Shown here piece by piece: positions 25,303 to 38,260 of a stretch of DNA of 64,000 bases; position 1 is the first letter of the stretch; each line of letters starts with the position of its first letter. Below the pieces are notes generated by a model. That model was not told the origin of the DNA and ran no database searches. It saw only the letters and a list, made by a program, of their open reading frames with translations. Origin of the DNA: Galeopsis tetrahit (Eukaryota; Streptophyta; Magnoliopsida; Lamiales; Lamiaceae); NCBI GenBank assembly GCA_963675135.1, contig OY776134.1, forward strand, positions 60,035,740-60,099,739, read 5' to 3'. The translations under genes and the position numbers were made by a program.

Positions 25303-28300
25303 TTAATCAGTCGAAAACTTTGAGATCAACTTATCGACGTGAATTATGATATCATCGATTCGAGGGCGTACTGTAGCCTGGGGCTGTAGCATCCATTTTA
25401 CAAATTGGTGAAGTGCCTCTGGATACGGAGGATTGGGTCCTGCTGGCCACTTTATTTGCGCATTTACAATAGCCAGCTGCAAGCTCCCTCCTGATTCTCC
25501 CAGTGCGTATTCAAATGGAGACTCCCCATACCTACCAAGTTAAACAATTCTTTTTTATTATGGAGTGAGATGAGTAGGATATAATGCTGCATTCAAATAA
25601 GGCTGAAGGAAAATAGAATACACATTCTCATTTTAAGGAACCAAACCGAGCCGAGCTCGAGCCTGATGGTATTCAGCTCGATTACATCACTACATACTTT
25701 TATACTTCCAAATTCCAATGTTTTCCCCAAAAGGTAAGGAGCTTACATAGCTAAGCCAAATTAGCTTTGGTCATTCGACCTTTTTAGGAGTTCCTTAGGT
25801 GATTGATTTTGTATATTTTTTTGAGAAGATAAATCTGAATACAATGAATCAAGTCAGTTTACCCTAATAACACCTCCAACCTAAAACTAATCCAAGGTTG
25901 TCCTGCTCTTATTGAATGTAAAATGAACTATGTTCTGTTGCCTTTTCTAGATCCATTAACAAAAAGGATCTCCTTTCATTTTCCAGCAAAGGATGACTAA
26001 TGACCACCTTCTAAGTTAAGATGAGTATACGATAGGAACTTTATTTATGCTTCATCAGATTAAGATTGATGGCTTATTATCAACTTGGATAACATATCTT
26101 TTATTCGGGGAAATCCAGGAACAGAGGATATATGGAGTACACTGTTGACAACTCAAGTATGAAATATATGTTTTAACTTCAACATCAAGGCAATATCGAT
26201 AATCTGCAATAAGCTAACACATAGGACCTCAACTTGATAAAACAAAAAAAGTTGGTGACATTAGATGCTGGTGCATTTAATAAAGTGCATTTTAGCTAGA
26301 TTTCCTATACTGGCATCATTAATGGCTACAGATGCCTGCATATATTTTTTATAAGAGCAATATACCAACCCATCCTCCTTTCTAAAATTCACAGTAGCAC
26401 AGTTCAATATACCAACCCAACCTCCTACCTACACGCCTTCTCTAAATTAATGAAAAATATGAAGATATTTCTCCATGACCTATATCGAACTTGTTACACG
26501 TGTTTTCAGGTAAGACCTTAATTTACTCTTTCATGGATTTGGCACACACATTGGCACATTGCATTTATTTATTCCATGAGCACATAATTGATTATTATAT
26601 TTAAAAATATTGTGGATAAGTAAAATTCCTTTTAAGAGACGAATGAAACAGTCCTTACATAATTGCATACAAAGTGCAGCCTAATGACCATATATCAGTT
26701 CGCTCATCGATGTCTGCTTGGCTTGGGCAATCCCACAACTCAGGAGCTCGGTAAGGGGCAGAACAGTGTTCTGAAGCCCATTCCTACATAATTACCATTT
26801 GGAGACCAAATTATAAATATTTCAGATAATGGAAATAGTGGGTGTGAAATGCAAACCATGAACACACTATAACAGCTCAAATTCTAGCTCAAAAGCCTTA
26901 AAGGAAACAATAAACAAATGTCAATTTGGATAAAGCCACAGTCTACTTATATTAACAAACCAAAAAAATCTGCAACTTCAGCTAGTGAAACCATATTCCT
27001 GTTTGGAGGGCAAAATCCAAAAAAACGGCTTTTTTTTGGATATCTGCACAATAATCTGGCATCTGAGGCAGGATCGATTCTAGTAAGTTTTGAAATAACC
27101 TTATCTGACTACTTGCCACCTTGATATTAGTGTCATGTGTACTGTTTCTCTCTTCTCTCTTTACATTACTCAAGGTAATGCTTCCTCTCTCTATCCATTT
27201 TATTTAGAACGAACAAATAAATGCGTCCTCCATCCCTCACTCAACATCTTTCTAGCAGCAATTCAACTTGTTCCTCCCATACTAAATTATCACTGGTTGC
27301 ATTTGGATGAAAGGGGAAAATTGATAACAAGGATTTCAAATGACTCTATATTGAAATTGAACTTATATCGAGACATAACAGCTCAAAATGAGAGACTAGT
27401 GATTTAAAATATTGTCATATATAATCATAACTAAAAAGCTTTAAGGGTTTCTTGTTATGGATCAAACCCATTAGTCCAAATACTCTTCAAGTCTATTCAA
27501 TTTGAATTTTAACCTTTCCTTTACCTTAAAATGTAATGAGTTTAGAGGGCATATAAGTTTTTTTCTAAATCTTTCCATCTAAAAAAATGGTATTTAGCCT
27601 AATAAATATTACATGAAATGTTAATGCAATTCAAATGGGACATAGAATTACATGTATATCTATATACATATATATTGAGTGTGAATATGTAAACTAAAAA
27701 TAGATATATAAATAACCTGAATAAGAACGCCAGGATGGGGCAGTTCCAGGATTTAATCAATGATTTTAGCAAATTCAAGTTGTGACTGACAGCCAATTGA
27801 GAAAGCCATGATACCTTATAATAAATAATTAATAATAATAATAAAAAGAACCTGCAGTTGTAATGCTTCTGAACGACTTCGAATTTGCTTTCTCGCAGGA
27901 CGAGCACTCCCAAAATCCATCAGTGTAGCTACAGGTGGTTTCCCTTTCTTGTATGTCACAAGGACATTGCCAGGTTTGACATCATTATGTGCATATGGCG
28001 GATCAAAACTGTGCATATGCTTAAGTCCTGCGCAAAGCTGCAGATGAACAGTTTTCTGGTAAATTGTTCCCTCATCCTTTGACACAAATGTAGCATAAAC
28101 AGATATGCCACTGCATAAGAAATTATTTTAAATTTTCACTTCCAAATATTTCAAAGAAGTGTAACTTCATAAGCTGTCGGTTATAGGATTGTCCAGTGTG
28201 CGTGTGTTGGGGGGGGTGGGGGAACAATTGAATTTTATTTGAGACAGAAAAATGAGAATTTTCAACAGAAGATGCCCTCCACCCAACCCAACATTCAGAA

Positions 28301-29938
28301 AAAAAAAAAGACAAAACATACGAGTAATCACTTTTTTCTTCTTCATGTTTACCTGGCTTAGTATAAGAAGAACATCTGCAGTGGAAAAAAACTCCTTCTT
28401 AGCTTTCATAGCCGTGGTGTTGTCCAATAATGTTCCATCCAAATGGGCAGGAAATAGCAAGTATGCTTCATGCTTCCAGGATTGTTCTTGGGAAGCCTGG
28501 TCAATAAACACTAAGCAGTTTTTAGATAAATAATCTATTGAGGTTCATACTGCAAATAGTTAATCCCTTTTCCCGGTATAGTCATTCAAGGTTCATACAT
28601 TAACTTTTCTTCAAAAAAACTAAGAACATATTTGCAGGTAAGGAGATGAGATTGAAGACTTAAAAAACACAACAAAAATAAAAATTACCTTGATTGCAAT
28701 GATTGCATGGTCAAGAAGAGGAAGCAGATTGGGATGGCTAAATTGAGAGGAAACACGAATTTCCTCCCTCACCAACTCTAGTTGCTCAGTAGTTTGAATG
28801 AGAACTTTCTTCATTGCATATGTTCCATCACCTGCATACGAGATGCAGAGTACAAATCAAGCTGTTATTCCATCTATTGGCCAAACATGACCATCTATTC
28901 CCAAAAACAATCATAAACATTAACCACTTCTTAATATTATAGTACACTATTCTTTCTCTCCCCACCATCACAGGAGAACATTTTGGAGGCCCCAAGTAAT
29001 ATCTTTAGAAGCTTTCAGTTTGTTTGGGAACACTATTGAAATGGATTTTTTAACTTAAAAAGTCCATTTACAAAATATTCAGATAAATGATACTCCATTT
29101 TCTATTTTTGTTGTGTTTTTTAAGTCTTCAATCTGCCAAACATTCATTTTCTAAAAGTCAAACATTTCCTAAGAATAACCCTACATTTGTATAGTTCTTC
29201 CAACCTCACTTGTCAATACCTTTTAGCTCGTTTTATAAATCTGCCACTTAACCGGTACATTAGAGAGCAATTCAGGCTGTTGTTTCTCAGATATCTCCAT
29301 TAGAGAGCATATTCAATTGGTTTCCCTAGTTTCTCATACAAGTTTTATCACTTTCCCTCAAAATCTGACGCCTTACCAAACTTGCATAAACAGGTACAAG
29401 CAATGTTTTGCATCCTCAATATGACACAATCAACTAGCTAAAATCCTCATTGTTCATCTTTTCTTCCATAGAAAGATCCATATAAACCTCATCTCAATAT
29501 ACTGAGTTCAATATATATATATCCATTCTTCAGATCCTAGTTAAAATTGGAAGAACTACACAGTACGCAATTTCTTCAAGGAGTAGTTAATTTCATGATG
29601 AGATGTTGTTTAGACATGCAACCAGAAAACAGAAATGCAATTCAAATTAAATCAGATCAGAGACACAAAACTAACAAAAGCAAAAGCCCTAAAATCGCGG
29701 ATCAAATGATAAAATTCGAAAAATTACCGGAGATATGAGAGGAATCCTTGATTTTGGCGGCAATGCCACCGGAAGGGTTGGATGGATCGGGGAGGAGCTC
29801 CTTGACGAGGTAGACGAAGGCGAAACCACCCTCTCCCAGCTGCCTGACGATTCTGAAACGGTTTTCGTTGATCCAGACATCGCCTGCGCCATTGACGGCA
29901 TCGTAGAGAGCATTCAATCCGGAGAACGAGCAACCCAT
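25303..29938 (-). CDS. Serine/threonine protein kinase, STK16 / ATPK3-like
   Basis: Six exons: 29728-29938, 28689-28831, 28353-28496, 27852-28037, 26659-26783 and 25303-25531, giving 345 codons plus TAA, the usual family length. The start is MGCSFSGLNALYD at 29938. Gly2 and Cys3 fit N-myristoylation and palmitoylation, as known for STK16, so the kinase is probably membrane-attached. An earlier in-frame ATG at 30055 would spoil this and was rejected. Kinase landmarks in order: the glycine loop GEGGFAFVYLVKE, YAMKKV with the ATP lysine, EEIRVSSQFSHPNLLPLLDH, the catalytic loop AHNDVKPGNVLV (HND instead of HRD, normal for this family), MDFGSARPARKQ, APELWDCP and DIWSLGCTLYAIMYGESPFE. It ends ATVRPRIDDIIIHVDKLISKF. 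All catalytic residues are present. Confidence 0.95.
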
Positions 29939-31159
29939 CCCTCTGTCACCTGTGTGTCTCTGTTTACCAACCAATCTGAGAATCTGTGAAATGGTTATTG
30001 CTCTCTCCCCCGAAATTCCAACTCGAAAGAGAGCGAGTGTGTGCGTTTCTGACACTATAGATCGCTGGATGCAAAGATAAAATAGTAATTTTGAAGCAAT
30101 ATTATGGAAGAATAGGAATACGGAGTATTATTAGTCAACTCAATTAATGTACGCATTTCTCATTCAATGTCTTTCTATTTTCTCAACTTTCAACGTAAAT
30201 AAACTGAAACTCGTGTAAACTTTACCCGTATCATAAAATTCTTTTTTTAGGTGGAGTAATTTTATTTATCAAGAAACAACTAAATAAGAGAAAGTATCAA
30301 ATAAAATTAATTTCTTTGATTAAAATAATTATTTTCAATTCAAATTTAACAGGTGAGAAGAGTAAAAAAGTAAGCATGTTGTTCACTATCCATAACATAT
30401 GCACATATTTTAGAAATTGTTCTCGTAACTACTTGCACAATTAACGTTAAATTTGAAATTAATCAAACAAAATAAAGCAAAACAGAACTAGGGAGTGACC
30501 CCATGGAAAGCAAACCATGTCAAAACAAAATAAAGCAAAAAATCTATAATGATATAATTTATGTTATTAAAAGTTAATTTTCTTGTAATGAAAATAACTA
30601 AACTTACGATAAAATCCTAACAATAACTTTTGCACTCCTCCTTTATCATCTATTACATCCTCCTCGATACATTATTTTCGTAATGTGTATATGCCGTATT
30701 TTATTTTTAAATTAAATAAAAAATTTATGTGTTAAAGATTAATAATATACATTTTAATTGTTTTTGTTTCTTTGCTTTGGAAAGAATTTAATAGTATACA
30801 TTTTAATTTTTTGAGCAATTTTGAAGTTGTAATGTTCAGACCCACCGACACAAGAAAAGTTGACATGTGAGAAGATGTGGCCAAAATTTAATACGCTAAA
30901 GCAATTGACAGAACGTGTTAAACACGTATCAGTATAAATAAATCATTTATGACATTAACATATGCAAATTTAATTGTTCATTAACCTCACAGTTGGGAGG
31001 GTATATACCGTATTTAAGTATATTACTCCACCAAACTCACGCTTGAAAAAATATTAAAGTTGACTCAAATAGTTGTTGAGTTTGAGTGTATAAATACTCG
31101 ACTAGAAAGGTTCACAAACTTAATCGAGCTTGTACAATTTTGACATTAATTATATACTA
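29939..31159. other. Upstream region of the kinase gene; no gene seen
   Basis: The first ~120 bp are the kinase 5' UTR and promoter. 30100-31150 is AT-rich and has no supported frame. Confidence 0.4.
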
Positions 31160-31466
31160 CTCCCTTCATTTTTAATTAAGTGTCATTTTAACATTTTTTA
31201 ATAAATTAAAATATTAAATTGTGGATCATTTTATTCTTCATTCATGATAAATAATTTTAATATTAAATTTTTGTTTAATAATAAATGTGTGGATTAATAA
31301 TGTAGGTGATATTCATATATATAATAATTATGATTTTTCCATAATTTATGCTAATACTATATTCATAAAGGTAAAATTGTCAAAATTAAAGAAAAAAAAT
31401 GTAGAATGACACTTATTTTAAAAATATTAAAAAGGTAAAGTGACACTTAATTAAAAATGGAGGGAG
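31160..31466. mobile_element. Stowaway-like MITE
   Basis: A 307 bp segment whose ends match as inverted repeats: CTCCCTTCATTTTTAATTAA then GTGTCAT, and on the complement CTCCCTCCATTTTTAATTAA then GTGTCAC. TA flanks both sides (31158-31159 and 31467-31468). Confidence 0.88.
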
Positions 31467-31639
31467 TAATTTATAGTTGTATACATGTAATCTAATCTAG
31501 TCGAGACAAACTCGATTTATTTTGTCATTATTATATTAGAAAAAAATATTTTTTAATTTTAATTAATTTTAAAAAATTATACAAATAATCGAGTAAATCT
31601 CAAATTTATATAATTTCTTGTACAGTTGAGCTCAAGGTT

Positions 31640-32155
31640 AAATTTTTTAATCTTAATCAAGTTTAAGTTAAATTCAAGGCTTCGAGTCGAGTTCGAACTC
31701 AACGCTACTTAACTCATTTTCACGCCTAATCACAACCAATCAATAAACGACCGAGTTTTATATTAACACGATTCTTATGATGGGTTTCAGGGTTTGTAAG
31801 CCCATATTAAACCAATTGGATCAAATACGTAAATTAAATCTGCTAGCCTAAAAGTTAATAAAGGAGTAAATATTTAATAGATACACTCCTAGGTTTTATA
31901 TAGTTTTCTAGTCAGATTTATACAACCTTCTTATTAGAGCAGTTAATTTATTGATTAGTTAGATAAGTGGTTAGTTTGTTAGTAAGTGTAATCTTAAGAT
32001 ATATAATTCTTGAGATTCATTCATACGAACTAATCTTGTAAAAATCATTCATCAATTTCAGAAGAATACATCTTTGATTCAGTTTTTCTTCTTTGTGAAA
32101 AGATGATCCATGGTTTAATCATCAACATTGTATAAGTATGAGATTATTGATTACT
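31640..32155 (+). repeat. LTR-like stretch, possibly the 5' LTR of a copia element
   Basis: 31640-31730 has decayed hAT-like sequence (TTCGAGTCGAGTTCGAACTC). 31860-32130 has the look of a plant copia LTR: a TATATAG box, T-rich U5-like sequence, then ATCCATGGTTTAATC where a TGGTATCAGAGC-type primer site would sit. Copia gag coding sequence appears 6 kb downstream at 38261. No second LTR was found, so the call is tentative. Confidence 0.3.
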
Positions 32156-32593
32156 AGCTCCCCACTTTTGAGGTTTGTTGCAACCCACTCCCTGCGAATA
32201 TTTGGCACCAAACCCACTCTCAAATATGATGTGATTTTCCTCTTTTGCCCTTCTAATAGAAAACGGAAAGAAGTGTCCCTTTCAGCCGTACTCTCCTTTT
32301 CTCTCTCTAGATAGTCTTCTCTCCTTCATTTCACATCTCATTTCTCTCTCATACAACTTTTTACTCCTTCAATCTTCATTCACCATTCACCTCGCCGGTC
32401 GCCGTCGGAAAGCTCGCAGCCTTCGTGTCCGGTTGCCAAATGAAGAGCAAGCTTACAGAATAAAGTTCCCCTTTTGTGGTAAACCCTTATTTTAATTTTT
32501 AGGGTAACTCTTCGTGAAGGTGAGCTCACTGTTGAGGTAAAAATCTATTTCGTGTTTGATCTGAAATTGCAAAAAAATTGTGTTTACAGACTG

Positions 32594-32860
32594 TTAAGGT
32601 TTTTGCAGGCAAAAATTGGGGATCTCATTCTCTGAATCGAAAAATGGATCGCCGGAAACGGATGAGGAATCGGCGACGAAGTGGGAGGCTGGTTTGATAG
32701 GAGGCGTGGCCGCGTTGGCAGAGGCAGGATGACAGACGGCGTCTTCTGTGCCGGAATTTTGTGTCGAAATTTCTGTGAAAAATGATGAAGAGCAAATCCC
32801 CCAACTGCCGGTCCAATGCTCTTTACCTTCACTTTCCTCTTCTTGCCTTGTGTCACACAA
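32594..32860 (-). pseudogene. Unrecognised exon-like frame
   Basis: An 88-codon frame with GC-rich third positions, unlike its AT-rich surroundings, reading ...ASHFVADSSSVSGDPFFDSENEIPNFCLQ. It ends just before a possible splice donor. I do not recognise the protein. It may be a captured host exon inside the putative element, or a remnant of a host gene. Confidence 0.25.
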
Positions 32861-33249
32861 TATTCTCTATTTTACATAAGGCCTAATTGCACTAAACCCT
32901 CCACACTTTCATTGAAATTGTACCTAAACACCGAATTATATTTTTTGCACCGATCTATGCAAACTATCAATTTTTTACATGTAAGCCACACTAAGTGAAC
33001 CATTTACCACACCCATTTTGCAACTGTTTCGTGAATTATTTCTTCCAAAATTTCCTATTTTTATGGTTTAAAGAAAGATAAAAAAAAAAAAATCAATTCC
33101 TAAGTCTTGAGCTCTTGATTATTTGCAGAATAGATGGGGGAGAGATATTTTTTGCTTTGTATATAATATTTGATGGAATTAGCTCTTTATAAAATTATGT
33201 GCGGTGTACATGTCAAAAATTGAGAGAAATTTGACTTGAAAAATTAATT

Positions 33250-34379
33250 GATAATTTGTATAGTTAGATGATGCAAAGAAAAATAGTTTGGTGGTTTAAG
33301 TGCAATTTCAGTGACATTACTACACGTGCAGTGAATTGTAACGGTTTAGATGTTGTTAGGATTGAGCACATCTATGAGGAAGATGTTGTTAAGATCTGTC
33401 TCGTATTTGCAATTATTCGAATTCTTGTTTTAGTTTTATGATTGTTATGGAGAAAGATGTTCACATGTGTGGATTATGTGGTGCTTCTAGTCATTTACTT
33501 CTAGTTTAGGTGAATGTAATGTTACTTTAACTTGCCTTTATGTGATAATAATAGATAGGAGATGGATTCGTTTGAATATTTGCTCGTTTAAACTTGTTGC
33601 AATAATTGAATGAGTTTCTTTGTTAGTCCATAACGTGTATGTGCAGGTCAGATTGAAGATGCATAAATGTCTTCAATTAGCAATTTTGGAGCTTAATTTG
33701 TGAAGTTGTCAAGCAAAGCATTCACGTGGCTGCTGTAGATCTCTATTTTCCCAAATCAAAACAATGGGAGTGAATTGTAACGGTTTAGATGTTGTTAGGA
33801 TTGAGCACATCTATGAGGAAGATGTTGTTAGTTTAGTGATTTATGTGTAAAAAAAATGATAATTTGTATAGTTCGATGATGCAAAGAAAAATAGTTTGGT
33901 GGTTTAAGTGCAATTTTAGTGATACTACTACATGTGCAGTGAATTGTAACGATTTAGATGTTGTTAGGATTGAGCACATCTATGAGGAAGATGTTGTTAA
34001 AATCTGTCTCGTATTTGCAATAATTCGAATTCTTGTTTTAGTTTTATGATTGTTATGGAGAAAGATGTTCACATGTGTGGATTATGTGGTGCTTCTAGTC
34101 ATTTACTTCTAGTCTAGGTGAATGTAATGTTACTTTAACTTGCCTTTATGTTGATAATAATAGGTAGGAGATTGATTCGTTTGAATATTTGCTCGTTTAA
34201 ACTTGGTGCAATAATTGAATGAGTTTCTTTGTTAGTCCATAACCTGTATGTGCAGGTCAGATTGAAGATGCATAAATGTTTTCAATTAGCAATTTTGGAG
34301 CTTAATTTGTGAAGTTGTCAAGCAAAGCATTCACGTGGCTGCTGTAGATCTCTATTTTCCCAAATCAAAACAATGGGAG
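33250..34379. repeat. 608-bp tandem duplication
   Basis: The block starting GATAATTTGTATAGTTAGAT at 33250 is repeated from 33858 with few changes, ending at AAAACAATGGGAGT near 34379. A ~60 bp sub-block (GTGAATTGTAACGGTTTAGA...) occurs three times, near 33331, 33771 and 33940. The high identity suggests recent duplication. Confidence 0.85.
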
Positions 34380-34428
34380 TTGTCAAGCAAAGTATTCGCA
34401 AGATGAACTAGTTGTTTGTTGCTGGAAT

Positions 34429-34548
34429 CCGACCCTTTAGCTCATGGTTGGCTACTTGTATTGGTTTCTAAACTTCTATTAAGTTCATCCGACCCTTTAG
34501 CTCATGGTTGGCTACTTGTATTGGTTTCTAGACTTCTATTAAGTTCAT
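34429..34548. repeat. 60-bp tandem repeat, two copies
   Basis: CCGACCCTTTAGCTCATGGT begins copies at 34429 and 34489. The two copies differ at about one or two positions. Confidence 0.9.
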
Positions 34549-34712
34549 CTCACAGATCTTTATCCGTGATATGGTCTCACACAAGTTTTTGTCTACTAAA
34601 ATTTTTAATTTTAATTGAATTTACATATGTTATATAAGGTACTAAACTTATATAGAAACTAAATTATTCATTCATTAAATAGAATTAAACATGATTCAAC
34701 CACATACACGAA

Positions 34713-34858
34713 TCAATAAAGTGGCAATGTAAATAGGGTTGTACAAGTGTTGTACAATTTCCGTAAGTGGTCGGTAGGTGGTCTTTCAATAAAGTGGCAA
34801 TGTAAATAGGGTTGTACAAGTGTTGTACAATTTCCGTAAGTGGTCGTTAGGTGATCTT
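34713..34858. repeat. 73-bp tandem repeat, two copies
   Basis: TCAATAAAGTGGCAATGTAA begins copies at 34713 and 34786. Each carries the inverted motif TTGTACAAGTGTTGTACAA. Confidence 0.9.
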
Positions 34859-35149
34859 TGGGATTAGTCGATTCTTAGACCGATATTCGACACTTAAAAA
34901 AAAAAATGTTGTTCAATTATAGAAATAAAGCAGGAAATGCATTTATTGTTTAAATAAAGCAGGAAACACATTTATACGAATCAATTTCGAATCGAATACT
35001 CGAATAATATTGTTTTAAAAAAATCCAATAGAATAGTATCGAATAACCATTCTAATATCGAATCGAATTTATTATTTGATAATTAAACGTATACGAATAT
35101 TCAAATATTATAACGAATATGAATTCGTTTACGACCCTATAAACCCCCC

Positions 35150-36680
35150 AAATTGAAATTGATTTTGAATATTACATAAGTTACTAAACTAAAATATTTG
35201 AACACCAAGTGTTGCAAGGTTGAACACTAAGTGTTGCAAAGTTGAACACTAGGCGTTGCAAAGTTGAACACTGAGACAAGTTAGGTTTATGGTTTATGGT
35301 TTATGTTTAGTACATATATACCATTTAAGTTTAGTAACTTATCTAATATTCAAATTTAATTTTAATTTTTAAGTCTTTGTTTAATGAATGAATGAATCAA
35401 TTTCAATTTAAGTTTTAAGTTTACTAATGAATAAATCAATTTCAATTTTCCATTTAAGTTTAGTACCTTATGTTTTAAATTCAATTTATATATATAAATT
35501 TAATGAATGAATCAATTTAAATTTATGTTTAGTATCTTATATAATATTTAAATTTAATTTAAAATTTAAGGTTTAGAGTTTAGTAACTTACGTAATATTC
35601 AAACTCAATTATTTAGGTTTAAGTTTTATGTTTAATACCTTATATACAATTTAAGTTTAGCAACTTATGTAATATCTCAATTCAATTATATTGAGAATGT
35701 GCAATGATTCAATCTCAATTTTAGTAACTTATGTAACATTCAAACTCAATTTAGGTTTATGGTTTAATACTTTTTATACAATTTAAGTTTAATAACTTGT
35801 GTAATATTCAAATTAAACTTATATTCAATTTATATAGTAAATTGATTTGTTTCTATTTATAACGCGTATCTATCTATGATTGCTTTGTATCGTGTTATAT
35901 TTATATTACGTTGTGTTCTCGATGTCAATCTTAAGATTGAAATTGGAGTAAAATTAATAGGAAATCATAAGAATCGCATTTCTTCTGTTGATATTTCTTC
36001 AACTATTAGCCTTAACCCAATACACCTAAATATATTAGGAAAATAAAAAAACTTAACCTTTTTTTCAATTCTTCTCTACTTAAATCCACTATCAGGAGAA
36101 AAATTCAAAAAAATATTATCTTTGTTCAAATATTCACCCTCTGTGTTCAAATATTTATATTAGGTTTAAGGTTTATGTTTAGTAACTTGTGGTATATTCA
36201 AATTCAATTATGTAACATTCAAACTCAATTAAGGTTTAAAATTTATATTTTGTACATTGTATATCATATAAGTTTAGTAACTTATGTAATATTATTCAAA
36301 TTCAATTTAAGTTTTTGTAACTTATATAGTATTCAAACTCAATTTAGGTTTAAAGTTTATGTTTAGTACCTAATATTTCAATTTCAATTTAAGTTTAGCA
36401 ACTCATGTAATATTTCATTTTCAATTTAAGTTTTGGTAACTCATGAACATTTCAATTTCAATTTAAGTTTTTGGCAACTTATATACTTGAGAAATTTTTG
36501 CACTCCGTATATATTTAAATTTAATAAATGAAACAATTTAAGTTTAGTAACTTATGTAATATTTAAATTTAATTTATTTTAATACTAGTATAAGAATTTT
36601 CGATTTTAAATTTAGTACCTTATGAATTTTCGATTTTGAATTTAATACCTTAGGTAATATTCAAATTTAATTTATATTTA
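35150..36680. repeat. Degenerate AT-rich minisatellite-like region
   Basis: Phrases such as TTTAAGTTTAGTAACTTATG, TAATATTCAAATTCAATTTA and GGTTTATGTTTAGTACCTTA recur about twenty times with variable spacing. At 35205-35275 a ~22 bp unit (GTTGAACACTAAGTGTTGCA) repeats three to four times. No coding potential. Confidence 0.75.
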
Positions 36681-37589
36681 TTTTTTTAAATTGTATATCA
36701 TTAATCATTATACAGTAAAACCTCTATAAATTAATAACTTTGGGACCATGAATTTTATTAATTTAAAGAGGTATTAATTTATCGATAAATTAATATTTTA
36801 TTAATTAAAAGAGAGACTTTTAAATTCAACAAATTTAATACATATGTAATAAAAATAAATGAGTTTATATATGTTTCATTGATTATATTTATGTATCAGC
36901 CAATTCTTTGTAACTAATTCATGTATATATAATATTAATTCATTATATACAATTAACTATTATATTCATAGTCACATGCATCAATTCATTGGAATTACTT
37001 AAATATACATGTTTACATTAATTCGTTGCACTTAAATTACTATTATAGTCAATTAAGTATATTCGTGCATGAGGAATGAAACATATACTACTATATAAAT
37101 CTCAATATGGAAATAAAATAGGAGTAATTCATAACACTTAGTCGTGTATTCTCATCTGAAAGACACCGCAAAATCATCCATAAATAATGAAATGCGTAAA
37201 GTATTATGTCAGTATAAGAGATCGAGATTATCCCACATACATTAAAAAAGATTTACAAGACTGTGGGTTGATGAATTTTTTTTATAAGAGAGACCATGTC
37301 ATATCCTGGGTTCGAGTCATGGGGAGGGGAAAAAAGAGATGGATATTTAACTTTCATCCAAAAAAAAACTAATATCCTATATTATAATATATTCGTGAAT
37401 AGTGGGATTATATATTTATTATACTACAATATACTCCATTATCCCAAAACTGAGGCGGTAAGAACTGAGATCTATTCCAATGAGCATCACGATTCATGAA
37501 ACCAAAATCAAACAAGCAAACATCAATGACCTTTTCCCTTTTTGCTTCCAACTCTTTCGCCTCCTTCATCGTCGACCTGGGCCTTAGTC

Positions 37590-37688
37590 ATGGCGGCGGC
37601 AAGCAAAGACGATGGCAACGGCGGATCCCTCGGCAGCGGCGGCGGCGGTGGGTCTCTCAACAACGAGCAAAGAAGTGGATTTGGGTGA
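37590..37688 (+). other. Short start-codon exon-like frame
   Basis: An ATG-initiated frame of 32 codons rich in Ala, Gly and Ser (MAAASKDDGNGGSLG...), ending in a stop. The GC-rich bias contrasts with its surroundings. It resembles a captured N-terminal exon but is not recognised. Confidence 0.2.
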
Positions 37689-38260
37689 ATTTTTTTATTT
37701 TGCCCTAATATTCTGATTTCTGAGTAAGAATCATCAATCCCGCTGTACGTTTTCAAGTAAGAATCATCAATCCATGCCCCAACTCCATACCGATTTCATT
37801 CTCCGATGACTAGAAATCCCGGCGTTTTGTCACGTCTAGTGTCTAAGACATTTAATTTGAAAAATAGGAAATTGAATACCTTCAAAATTTGTTCATTAAT
37901 GGAGTTTTTCTCAGCTGCTTGTGGAAGATAAAATGAATCGAAAATGATTTATCCATGTGAGTTGCTGCTTTGGGAAGACAAAAAGTGGCTTTTTTCATTT
38001 TGAAAGAGAAATCAACTCAGGGGTATTATAGTAAAAAATCAACCCATTTAGAAGCTACTTGCAACAATTTTTACAATTTTTTGGGGGTGGGAGTTGGTTG
38101 CTATAGGTCCTCCTACAAGGGGAGCTTATGGTGATCCTCCCTATAAGTATCCAATTAGAGTCGTGATCTCACTTTGATTCACCATCTTCATCGATCCCCT
38201 CTTTTCTAGGGCTCCGATTTTTTTCCTCGATTCCGTTTCTGCCAAAACTCTGGTTCATCC

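Larger units (their letters stand above)
32156..38126. mobile_element. Possible large non-autonomous DNA element with AGCTCCCC ends
   Basis: AGCTCCCC at 32156-32163 faces GGGGAGCT at 38119-38126, and further inward the two ends share GAGG, GCAACC-ACTCCC and TTGATTTT-type matches. No transposase is visible. The interior holds two exon-like pieces (32594-32860 minus and 37590-37688 plus) and several tandem duplications. Only the terminal 8 bp match perfectly and the target duplication is unresolved. Confidence 0.35.

Noticed and set aside
29702..30055. Extended kinase N-terminus starting at 30055
   Set aside because: The inner start gives MGCSF, the conserved acylated N-terminus of STK16-type kinases.
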